Shown piece after piece: positions 13,185 to 24,200 of a DNA stretch of 64,000 nucleotides. Source of the DNA: Acanthochlamys bracteata (lineage: Eukaryota > Streptophyta > Magnoliopsida > Pandanales > Velloziaceae); contig CM034130.1 of NCBI GenBank assembly GCA_019914995.1, positions 6,944,001 through 7,008,000 on the forward strand. Reading direction: 5' to 3'. The position numbers were made by a program, and so were the translations under genes. The notes beneath the pieces were generated by a model. It made no database searches and was not told the origin of the DNA. It saw nothing but the letters and a program-made list of their open reading frames with translations. The stretch's first letter is position 1. Each line of letters starts with the position of its first letter.

Positions 13185-14694
13185 CAATCGGTTATTAATC
13201 AATCAATCGATCAATCTCTTTGCAATTCTTCTTCTCTCTACTGATCTATTGATGATGTTGGTCTCAATTCTTTCACTCGAGTTTCAACGGGAGTCATCTC
13301 ATGGAGAGAACAAAAATGAAGGACCATTTTCCTCGAAAGTTCTCTGACGGTGATTTTATATTAGCCGGAGAGAAAACACGGTAATTCACACCACGAGCGA
13401 AGATAGAAATTCATTGATTTATTTAGAAAGACGAATTCACCCTTAAGTCATAACTAATAACTCCTCAGGAATTTTCTAATTCCACTCCAGAAAATGACAG
13501 CTACTACTTGTTGTTATATATAGAATACCTTTAGAGGTGATGTGACCAAAAAAAGAGTTAAAAGAATAAATCGAAACTTTTTAGAAGGCGTTTAAAAATG
13601 TTTATAAAATAAAACTGTATAAAATAAAAAATATTTTTGTTTTTTTAAATAAATGTTATTTTTTATTTTAAAAAAATAAAAATATGTAATAAAAATTATT
13701 TTTTTGTATTTTCTAAATTTTAAATAAAAATTTTAAATAATATAATTATAAATAAATATATATTAAAATATAAAATAAAAAAATAAAAAAATAGCGTTTT
13801 GAAAACGCTAAGTCAAATGGAATCTTACTTTAGAGAAACTAATAATTTAAAATTGATTTTAGTTAGAACAAGTTGATACTTTCCTGAGCTAATGCTAGCT
13901 TAAGGATCCTTCACGTTTGCTTCAAGACTTAAGGTTTTTGACATCCTTCATGTTCATATTCGAACTTAACAAACGAAGAACGGAATGATTTGAACAGAGT
14001 CTTCACAAATGTTTAAATGAAATGCAATGATTTTTTAGTTAATATCTGAAAGTACTTATAATAAAATTTTATTAAAATAATATTTAAAATTTTAAAAATT
14101 TATTTTTTAGTGTATAATTAATTTTTTATATATAATTTTTTTTATATTTAAAAAAAATTAAAATTTATAAAACACTATAAATTTTATTTAAAAATATAAA
14201 ATAATTTTTAAAATAAGATGTACTTAATAAGTTCAACCAAATACGAGATGTCTTTAAAATCATTTTGTAAGAGAATATTGCACAAGTGAACTTAGATCCA
14301 TGACTCTATATCAAACTAGAGAACTACAAGCCGTTCGACTCGGTTTAACTAAATATTCGTCAAAATGTTTGTTTGGTTGCGACGTGCTTGAATGGTGACA
14401 TAATCACCTGTCAAGAATACTGACCAAGTTGTCAACCACAATGCTGATTTCTTCACTTCGATATTAGTATAACGTGTTGAGACACAAAGTAGTTTACGCC
14501 TTTTACAAGATGCTGCTTAGAATACATACATTGCACCAAATAACTTGGCAGGAGTCTTCATCAGAGTTGAGAGATGCTGTCAACAAGAATTCAAATGATG
14601 TCTACACAATTTTGCCACACTTATTTCATGGGTAATACCTGTTCAATCTCAACCAATATCATGATAATATATATCTTACACAGGCTTCATTACT
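13185..14694. other. Intergenic region with AT-rich hairpin DNA
   Basis: It contains the promoter side of the RNF170-like gene (near 13190-13400) and, further right, the 3' flank of the PDK1 pseudogene. Between 13585 and 13812 an AT-rich stretch has GGCGTTTAAAAATG at its left and a near-palindrome AGCGTTTTGAAAACGCT at its right (13794-13810), possibly a MITE relic. No gene is supported. Confidence 0.45.
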
Positions 14695-17600
14695 TCAGAA
14701 AACTCTCAACTACCCTTTTCCACTGCCAAGCTCGTTCATTGGCATCGTCAAAGGACAACACCTTGTTTGGCTACAAAGTCAAATGTGAAAGACCTATCAG
14801 TAAAGGCTCCTCATTCTTAATAGTCCAACCAGCTAAATAAAGAGAAATGGGTTTGCAACCCTACCGTGTTAATCTTGAAACGAGAAGCTTTTTGGCCACG
14901 TGTACATGAATGTCCCCTGGTGCATCTGACCATATTATATATTCTACCTTTTTGGCTGCCAGATTTATATATTTCAATTTTCCTTTATCTGTCAGAATTA
15001 GTCGAACTTTCTTGGCTGTTAGCCTCCTTACTTTTTTGAACTTTGAGGTTATGAGAATAGACTCCCCGGGCACAAGAAGCTCCTGCCTACGAATGAACTA
15101 AATAAATTATGTAAATATGTGATCCTTACAACAACTCAATTACTACTATTCTCCTCTCAACTTATGATCTGGTGACATGAAATAACAGAAACAGAAGTTG
15201 CAGCTACAGATAATCTGGAGCAGGAGTAGGCATTTAGTATTTACCATCCAACTGTCTCGCATTTATAGTTTTTGAGTCAAGACAACAACTAGCAACAGGG
15301 GTGTTTTATATACCGCACGAAAACTTAAACCTCTGTCATCAATGATCCAGCAAAATCATCAAGCACCATTGAACAGAGAAGGGGTTGAATTAATGACGGC
15401 GCCTGGTGTTATGCACCAAAAATTAACTCACTTTAGAAAATAAAAGCATGAGAATAACGGTCGAGTCTAGGGAATTTCCATGCGTACCATCTAGAGTCAA
15501 AAGAGCCAATCTTAGAATTGCTACTCATGTGAGCTTGGGACTAGGAAGATGATGTAGGATCGTTACTCCCATCAACCATATGATCACATGGACTTCCAGT
15601 TAGCTTTGATGTGGAATCCTCAGCATTTTTACGCTCACTGACATGACAGCAAAACAAGCCAGTTATATGGGATGATGACATCTTATTTCACGACGAAGAG
15701 AAGATACAAACTTAATAATAATGACCATAGATTCGAGTCAGGAGCTTGTTTTGGTGCTGATTGCCCCCACAGATTGCCCCAATCAATGCCCTTAAAAAAG
15801 GGATGCATCTTAAGTGCATCAAAAACACCAGGTCCAGCACCGAGTCTTTTGCTTGGATCTATATCCTGAGTTGTGCTATTAGAATATGTCCAATAACCAT
15901 TTAGAAGATTCTGGAACAGTATATAACGAGAGAAAATTTGTGGTTACTGTGAGTGCTTTCTTTTTTATAGCTAATAAGCCACTAGGTACTCAGCAACCTC
16001 GAAGGAATTGCATGTTGATGCAGCACCTCAGCCATCACTTAGGGCCATCATAATCTTATTTACTCATGTTCTACCTAGATTTGGAAGGTCAACACACCAA
16101 TTAAAATGGGTTTTGCAAATTCTAAACATCATGCTGGAAAAGGTTGCAAGCTTCTTAAATACTAGTCACAACAGTTTGCAAAAGGGCAATGTGGGTTAAC
16201 ACTGACAAACATCCAATGCATCAAGAAATTGCGGTGAAAGAGTGGTGTTATAGCAAGGTTTTCTGGTGGTTCCATGCGCTTAACCACCAAAACTCCTCGG
16301 TCAGGTGCTGCTAACTGCAGTTTGGGCTCAAACTAGGCCCAAACCATGGTTCAATTATATTTTTCCTTGTGTATTTTCTTCTTTCAACTCTCTTCTTCCT
16401 CTTCTTTTTGGAATGAATTCTTTTCTCTTTGTTCTTTTTCTTCTTCAATTTGTCTTCAGGTCTTTTCTTTTCTTTCTATTTCCTTTGTTACTACACTCGT
16501 TTCTTTCTTTCTTGTAGTGTCATTTCTCATTGAACTTTTATATATAATAGTTTGACCTATAACTTTCTTAAACCTAATAGTTTTTCTCATCATTCATTCT
16601 ATTGATGTTTCATATGTTTAGTTTTATTTTGTTTTATTCTTTTCATTAAATGTCCAGGCAGATGGTCCACTCACTGCGCCAGCTCGGAACCATATCAGCA
16701 AATCATCAACCCCTTGCTCGGGTTAGCTCATAGAACATCATGTAAACCTATACTTTAACTACCTACTAATATTAGAAGTAATATTTTGGATGATGCTTTT
16801 AACTGCAAAGGGTGCATTTGAATGGAAGCTAGAGATACTGCAGTCTTCAAATCCTCTAATTGAAGTAGCAGAAATAACTAGGAAAGATTAAAAGACTACT
16901 TTCTCTTACCAACAGCTTATCAAATGGGTAACTAGCCTCATCTGAAAAGAACTTAGGAAATGTGAGATCCTTTGCTAATTATCCTCTGGAAGATAAGCCA
17001 CTCAATGTTGTCATTAAATGGAGAAGCTCCAGAAAGCATCTGATGTAAGGTGCACCCAAGGGCCCACATGTTGATTCTGCAAAAGTATTCCAAATAATGA
17101 TTGTTTTGTTAACAAAACGCAGTATATCTAGCAAAAAGACAATGAAGAACGTGAAAGGTTAGGAAGCATATATGATATCATTGCCTACTTTCTCCACTTC
17201 TCCACAAAATATGGCAATCTCATAGTCCTCATTCGAGGTATGCAAACACTATAAGTGACGGCTACCAGCACTCATCATTTTTGCAATCAACAGGTATTTC
17301 AAACAGAACGAGGTTGGTTACAAGTAGAGTTCAACCAAAAGGAATCAAAATATATACGAAAAGACGACTTTCTTCTCACAAATATAGTGGGAAATCGGAG
17401 AAAATCAATGTCCTAGCTAAATATGTCCAAGAGTAGCTTCGCACAAGATTATACGTTAAGAACAGCTTCAAAATTTACGTTCTTCCATTGAAGTTAGGAA
17501 AAAGATGGGGCTGTGACTTGCTGGAGAAGAAAATTACCTCATAAAGGAATTAAGGAGGACATGTTTTCTGTAGGTGAACTCAGTTCTAAGAATTGCACAA

Positions 17601-19345
17601 CAACAATTAAGTTTTATCATACTAGGTTGGGTTAACTACTTTCACACCATCGTATTGCAAAGAATAGTTTCCGTTAAGCCCCTAACAAGTAAGTTTTGGT
17701 CATAGTAGCTAACTGAATCTTCCCTGTTTTACTCTTAACAAGAAGATATTCTTCTAACAGATGCAATAAATAGAAATATATTAGAGGATCGCTGCATGAA
17801 TGATTTATATCGATGTAATAACTGTACAGATCAGCTATCTATGTTCAAAAAGAATGCTTAAGAAAAAAAGAAGTCAAGAAGCAACTATAAGATACATTGA
17901 TGCAAAGTACATGTGATGAATTACAAGCTCTGACATCAGTGAACCCCTCACAAAAGTAATGCTCTTGTATTTCTTTCTTACCCATAGGTTGATGGATCAG
18001 AATTTAGCGCTCCCGGAGGGACATATGCAGCAGTTCAACAAGATTGCATGCTTTAATCATCTAAAAGTAGCACAAGGAAGAAGGATAAATTAGAACAAAA
18101 TAATCTTAAGCAATTTCGTGAGTCTCTCTCCATCACTTACATAATATACTTGTAGGAACTAATATGCGGATATCCTTAATTGGCATCACACTACCAAAAT
18201 TAGCATGTGTAATGTGTCCTTCTGCAGTTAGTAAGTTCTCTGGCTGGTATTAGTGAAGTAGTCAGAACAAGTATCCGATAGAAACATGATTTGCAGGTCC
18301 TTGTAATTACCTTGATATCACGATGAATTAATCCTAAACCATGCATATACTCGAGAGCATCAACTATTTCTGCCATGTAGAAGTGAGCCACCTCAGATGG
18401 CCTTTCTGCACCAAGTTTAATTTAGCAAGCCGCCAACTACCATGGATATTCAATTCAGTACTATTTAAATCTTACCCCGGTTATTTGATCAAACAGCTCT
18501 CCACCTTCATAGGATTCAAGTGCCATTTCTTCAAAATAACATTTATAGGACTATTTCAGGTATAGAACTTAGTCAGAAATAACGCATAGCTTTTTTCAAG
18601 GTAAAAGTCGTGTTTTACAAATTTCCATAAATTGATAGCTTCATGGAAAAAATGTAACTTCACAAATGCCTGGATGATACAACTGATTAAGTATAATTCT
18701 TTCCAGTTTTACATAAGCCGCATGTTTTATTTAGTAATGAATCTCTTGTCCATAATTTTCAAGGCATACATCACCTGTATCCTTCTTTCTTTGCTCTTAG
18801 CACCTATATATGACAAAGATCAAGTTAATGTATGGAGGAGCATCTTGAGAATAAATAAGTACATCCAATAGAGTAGTCCAATCAGGATTCAGAAAGCTCA
18901 GAAGGTATTGATTTAACTAATCATCAAGTTATTGATATGGTTATGAAGATCAGAAGATGCCATAAGTGAGAAGTTTCTTCCCTATAGGAGAATGACCTCT
19001 CAAGTGTATGCTAGTGGAGAACATGGGGGATCATCAAATCACATTATGCACCACAAAACCAAGGCCAGAATCTTTTAACTTCGACCTAATAAAACAGCAA
19101 ATCACCAAATTTTGCACATAAATTTCAAGCTAACAAACATAGATAAAAAATTGTTCTAATGCCAAATCCATAGGCAACCTATAACTAGATTTCAACATTT
19201 ACTAGTGCAAAGTTTTCTAGAAATGAATCAAATGGATTGCAAAACAGGCCTTAGAGTAGGATCCAACACAGAAGACACCATCACGCTCAAAATCCCGTAG
19301 CGTGTAGTTCGGTGCGGCGCGAGCGAAAAATCATACCGCCGGCAG
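14695..19345 (-). pseudogene. PDK1: PDK1-like (3-phosphoinositide-dependent kinase) pseudogene with PH domain
   Basis: PDK1 normally phosphorylates AGC kinases at the plasma membrane through a kinase domain and a C-terminal PH domain. Pieces in order on the minus strand: APNYTLRDFE..VGSYSK (about 19345-19250); VLRAKK..ALKIMDKRF..YVKLERI (18803-18640); MALESYEGGELFDQIT (about 18526-18474); [26 protein letters not shown] (two parts, 18406-18311); [19 protein letters not shown] (18230-18146); TAAYVPPGALNSDPS (18053-17984); [19 protein letters not shown] (17076-16911); [20 protein letters not shown] (15866-15725); PH domain, PGESILITS..LILTDKGKLKYI..IIWSD (15090-14875) and LSFDDANERAWQWKRVVE (14775-14695). 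Intron positions match the gene, so this is not a retrocopy. Frame changes fall in the lobe exon, before SEVAHFY, around TAAYV, after FQRII and in the PH domain. DFG reads NFG, HIKIAD reads HITHAN, and the first intron starts AAG|GC. Confidence 0.88.
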
Positions 19346-19875
19346 CTGCGATTGAGCAACTCCCGGGGCTCAGCTTCAGCATGGGCGTTGGATCCAAGTG
19401 AACCTCGATGCGAAATCCTTCTCCTTTCCAGCCCGCTCCTCCGTTAAATCAAACTTCAAACAAAACGAATACTCCCATTGATCTCTCCCCTTTGTTTTCT
19501 AATGATTCGATTATGTAGATTTTCTTCTCGATCAATTTCGATTTCGAGAGAAAAAAACAAAGAAAAGAATGTTGTCTTTGTGGTTGTATGTTTGACTTTT
19601 GAAGGCCAACGAACGTGGTAGAGCATGCCACTGATCGATTATCCCATGCAAGCTCTGCTTTAGACACTTTAATATTTATATATTAAAAACAAAAAATAGA
19701 ATCAATAAACACGGTACGAGTATGGCGAGGCTTTTCCGAAACAAGCCCATAGGCAACTTCTTGCGTGTCTTTGATTAAGTAGGGCAACGTCTAGCTTAAA
19801 TTTATTCTTATAATTATGTATAAAACTATATTTTTAAATTATATTTAAATAAAAAAATTAAATATTTTTTTATTC

Positions 19876-20884
19876 AGTTTTTAGGCCGTCCGAACTCTCT
19901 CTGCAATTCAAAATTAATTTTTTACTAATAATACAGCATGATTATGAATGCTTCATTAAAATTTTTGGACAATTTACTTCAAAAATATTATGGGTCCCTC
20001 TATATATAAAAAATATTAACACGAACCGAGTTTAAATATAGTAAATATTTATTGAAAAAGTTGGTAAAAATATGCTGAACATTCTAAAAAATACAATCTT
20101 GCAAGATTGTATAAGATCGCACAAAATTATATAAATTTAATTAATAATAAATATATAAAATTTGTTAAACTATATTATAATCTAATTAATAAAGATAGTG
20201 ATATTTTATCTAAGAGATTCGAATTTAAGAAACTCAATTAGATCCGAGTGCGATCCTGTACAAATATATTTGCAGCCTGGTCATATAGGGTCGCACTAGT
20301 GATCATGTGCCTTCCAAACTATTAAATCCGAATGTGATCTTATACTAATCGTGCCACGAGTCCACCAACACATAATTGTAGCCTCATAGGAATCACACTT
20401 GAGATCTAAATGCTATGTAATTTATATGCCCGAGTGCGGCCGTGGCACCTGTCAGGATCACACTTAGGTCCACGGTATAAATTCACCCTAAGTCCTCTCA
20501 ATTATAAACTCGAAGTTAAATCTCTTGAACGAGAAACAACTATCTTTACTTGTTAGATTATATATATAGCTTTTCTAAGATTTCATAATGTCAATTGTTA
20601 ATTAAATTTGTGTGATTTTTTATAATCTTGTGCAAGCGTATTTTTTTATTATTTTTTATATTTTTTACTTTTTTTATAATTTTTTATATATTTTACCAAT
20701 TTTTTTTAGTGAATTTTTGCTATATTTGAACTTTTTTGAATGTTAATATCTTTTATACATATGGAGAGACCATTATAATATTTTCAGAATTAATACTTTA
20801 TTCAAAACTTTTTATGAATGCAATTCAGAATCACGTTGAAAGTTGAATTTTAAAAAGTGTTTAATTGAAGGCTAAAAACTGAGG
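19876..20884. mobile_element. Foldback-type element with long (about 360 bp) inverted arms
   Basis: The left arm starts CAGTTTTTAGGCC and the right arm, on the other strand, starts CAGTTTTTAGCC. The arms then match imperfectly for some 360 bases. Shared blocks include GATTaTGAAtgC, a TATTATxxGGTCxCTC block (about 20000 left, 20765 right), ATATTAACA, TATAATCTAA followed by AAAGATAGT (about 20180 left, 20550 right), and AAGAGATT near the inner edge. Between them is a G/C-richer core of about 270 bases (20236-20505) with repeated GAGTGYGATC-like words. There is no coding potential, so it would need a transposase from elsewhere. MULE-type or foldback elements have such long arms; no target duplication was clear, so the superfamily is open. 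It ends 405 bases before the TPLATE start codon. Confidence 0.72.
20244..20471. repeat. Dispersed core motif GAGTGYGATC in both orientations
   Basis: Within the core of the foldback element a word close to CCGAGTGCGATCCT recurs. Forward copies lie at 20244-20257, 20328-20340 (CCGAATGTGATCT) and 20430-20442 (CCGAGTGCGGCCG). Reverse copies lie at 20287-20300 (AGGGTCGCACTAGT), 20388-20400 (AGGAATCACACTT) and 20454-20471 (AGGATCACACTTAGGTCC). Spacing is about 40 to 100 bases. Repeated internal words in both directions recall transposase-binding repeats, but this is inference. Confidence 0.6.
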
Positions 20885-21288
20885 TAGTTTTATTTTTTCT
20901 CACTCAAATATGATTAAGAAAACAATTTTGAAAATGTAACTAGCAAAATAAATTCAATGTGTATGTTGCCTAAATCAGAAAATCCTTTTCTTACTGGGAA
21001 TTTTGCAACAACGACCCTATAAATGAAAACATTTACAAAGGTAGGCCGATTATAATTAGTTTTGGATAAACGAATCCTCTCATTGTTCGTTCGCGGTTGC
21101 TACATTCGTAATTCGTTAGTCGGGAAGCTCATTCTACTCCAACTCCCAACTTCTGCCGCTGCATAAAACAATCAACCAACCAAACGAAGAGCGACAAGTT
21201 CAATTTCTGAAATGTTTCAAAACCAAAGCCTCGTTTACTGAAATGCTTTGAAATCAAATCTGGTAGAAGTAGGAATCGAAGATCCAAC

Positions 21289-24200
21289 ATGGACATATTG
21301 ATCGCGCAGATCCAAGCAGATCTGAGATCGAGCGACGCGCTTCGTCAATCCGGCGCACTTCTTCAAGCTCTGCAGCAATGCGCAGCCGGCAGGGACGTCT
21401 CCGCCGTCGCAAAATCAGCGTGTGAAGAAATCATCGCGTCTCCGGCGAGTGCCGTGTGCAAGAAGCTCGCCTTCGATCTGCTCCGTTCAACTCGTCTCAC
21501 TCCTGATCTTTGGGACACAGTTGTCTCCGGCCTTCGTTCAGATCTCTCGTTTCCTGATCCCGATGTAGCTGCTGCAGCGATCACTGCTCTCTCTGCACTC
21601 CCTTCTCACCTTCTCCCTTCTCTACTCTCTCAATCGCACTCGCAGATTTCATCTTGCTTCGATTCTCAATCCGATTCACTACGAGTTGCTACAGTTGACT
21701 CGCTTGCTTCAGTTCTAGCTCGGGATGATCTCGTTCAGCAATCATCGTCTTCTCCAGCTCTGCTCGGTAGGGCAACAGACTGGTGGGGACGGATTGCGAA
21801 CGCAACACTCGATCGATCTGATGCTGTTGTTAGGGCTGCGTTCGATTCGCTCGCGAGATTGTTTCATGAGTTTGAGTCTAAGAGAATGAGCCGGCTTGCC
21901 GGAGACAAGCTTGTGGACTCTGAGAATGCTTTAGCAATTCGGTCTACTTGGGTGGTTAATGCTATTGATCTTATATGGACCAAGCGAAATTCCCTCATGG
22001 CTCGCTCTTTGATTCTTCCAATTGAAAGCTTCAGGGTCACGGTTTTCCCGATTGTTTATGGAGCAAAAGCTGTTGCATCCAGCGCTATTGTTGTGCTCCG
22101 GAAACTTGCCAAGGCTTCTACTGGGGATAGAACTGCAGGTGATGATGCAATGAGTGCGGAGAAACTTGTTGGAGTTTCTGATATTGTGTCCCATTTGCTT
22201 CCCTTTTTGAGCTCTTTGGATCCGCCGCTCATCTTTGAAGTCGGGATCAATATGCTTTCATTGGCTGACGTACCTGGAGGGAAGCCAGAATGGGCTTCGG
22301 CATCAATCATTGCTATACTGACTCTTTGGGATAGGCAGGAGTTTTCTTCAGCAAGAGAGAGTATTGTGCGGGCTGTGGTTACAAATCTGCACCTTCTTGA
22401 CCTCCATATGCAGGTGGATTTGCACTTCTGATTGATTTGTTTGTAGCATGTTTGCACAAAATCTTTGCAAAAATAGAAACTTTCGGACTCTTGTTGGATG
22501 AAGTGTTTGAATTTGTTATTGCATATGCTTGCAGGTTCAACTCTTTAAGCGGCTTCTTCTCATGGTGAGGAACTTGAGAGCTGAGTCAGATCGAATGCAT
22601 GCTTTGGCATGCATATGTCGTACAGCACTTTGTGTTGATCTCTTTGCAAAGGAAAGTGTTCGTAGAGGACAAAAACCTGTGCCTGGCACAGATATTGCTT
22701 CTCTTTTTGAAGACATAAGAATTAAGGACGACTTGAACAGCTTGACAAGTAAAAGTTTGTTTAGAGAGGAACTGGTAGCCTCCCTAGTGGAAAGTTGTTT
22801 CCAGTTATCCCTTCCACTGCCTGAACAAAAACATTCTGGTACGGAGAGCAGAGTCATTGGCGCACTAGCTTATGGAACTGGTTATGGTGCTCTTAATTGG
22901 ACAGAATCAGCTCTTGAGGTGGTGGAAGTTTGTAAGCCTTGCGTCATGTGGGATTGTGATGGTAGGACATATGCTGTAGATTGCTATTTGAAGTTGCTTG
23001 TCAGGCTTTGTCATATTTATGACACAAGAGGGGGTGTCAAAACTATTAGAGATGGAGCTTCTCAGGATCAAATTTTGAATGAGACAAGGTTACGTAATTT
23101 GCAACTAGAGCTTATCCAAAATCTTCGCGAGGTTAGTTCTGTTCATATTCACTTTATACTCATTGATTTTTTAAGTGATGGTAGTCACAAAGTATGTATT
23201 AGAACTACCAGTTGTGGGACATGGGAATACTTACTTCTAAACACCAATTTAAAGCTTCCAAAATATGCATGTGGTGTTTGTAATATAACAACTCAGGTTG
23301 ACTCCCTGTTAGTTGCGACCCTTCCGGTTTAATTGTGTGATTGCAAACCCCTGCTATCTACTATCTCTCCAAGTAAGTACTGTTGTTGGTCTGACCAAGA
23401 TGCATCTAGAATTTAGGGATAAAGAGGAATATATGAAAGTGAAGAACCAATCTGGTCACTCTAGTTGATTGCAGTATGGTTTGATTGCTTTTGTATCATC
23501 TTTTGCTGTTTTCTTCTCTTCTCCCACATGACCATCCAGTGCAAAATCTTTCTTACTCCACCTAAGACTTGCTCTAGGTTCAAATATTGAATGTTTTGAT
23601 GTATGTGCTCTTGTACAGCTTAGCGTATCATAGACCATGAAACTTGGAATTCACTATAAATGCTTATTTATCCTTAGCAAATATTTTCGTCAAACTGACC
23701 TAATCCTGTAAGATTTTGACACATTAGCAGTACAAAGATTTTGTTAATTTTCTTGCTTTGTTGGCTAAGATCTTGTTGATATCTAGAGGTACCGGCATAT
23801 TGAGTGGTGTTTACCTGTAGTTGCCTGCTTGGACTTTCAGAAAACTACTTTTAGTATGTTATGTTTTGGGTGCCATTTGTAGTACAATACTCCTGCTTCT
23901 GATGGCGGACTTCTGATATAGGTCCTTTGCTTCCTTGTCAGGTCCATACACCAAGAATATGTGCACGTCTTATTTGGGCTATTGCTGAACACTTTGATCT
24001 TGAAGGTTTAGATCCACTTTTAGCAGATGACCCAGAAGACCCACTGAATATTATTATATCAAACATTCATAAAGTGCTGTTCAATGCCGACTCGTCTGCG
24101 ACAACTTCTAACAGGCCTCAGGATGTCCAAGCAGTTCTCCTTTGTGCACAAAGGATGGGATCTCGAAACCCCAGAGCCGGTCAGCTTCTGAGCAAGGAGT

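Larger units (their letters stand above)
19400..21288. other. Intergenic region upstream of TPLATE
   Basis: The left part, to about 19870, flanks the PDK1 pseudogene and shows no gene. The centre is filled by the foldback element listed at 19876-20884. The right part, 20885-21288, should contain the TPLATE promoter and 5' leader. I see no site there that I would name with confidence. Confidence 0.55.

Noticed and set aside
16305-16555. Overlapping Phe/Ser-rich open frames
   Set aside because: They lie in a TTC/TTTC-rich tract inside an intron of the PDK1 pseudogene; no recognisable protein.
18200-18391. Apparent small kinase ORF with HRDIK
   Set aside because: It is one exon of the PDK1 pseudogene read through into its intron, not a separate gene.
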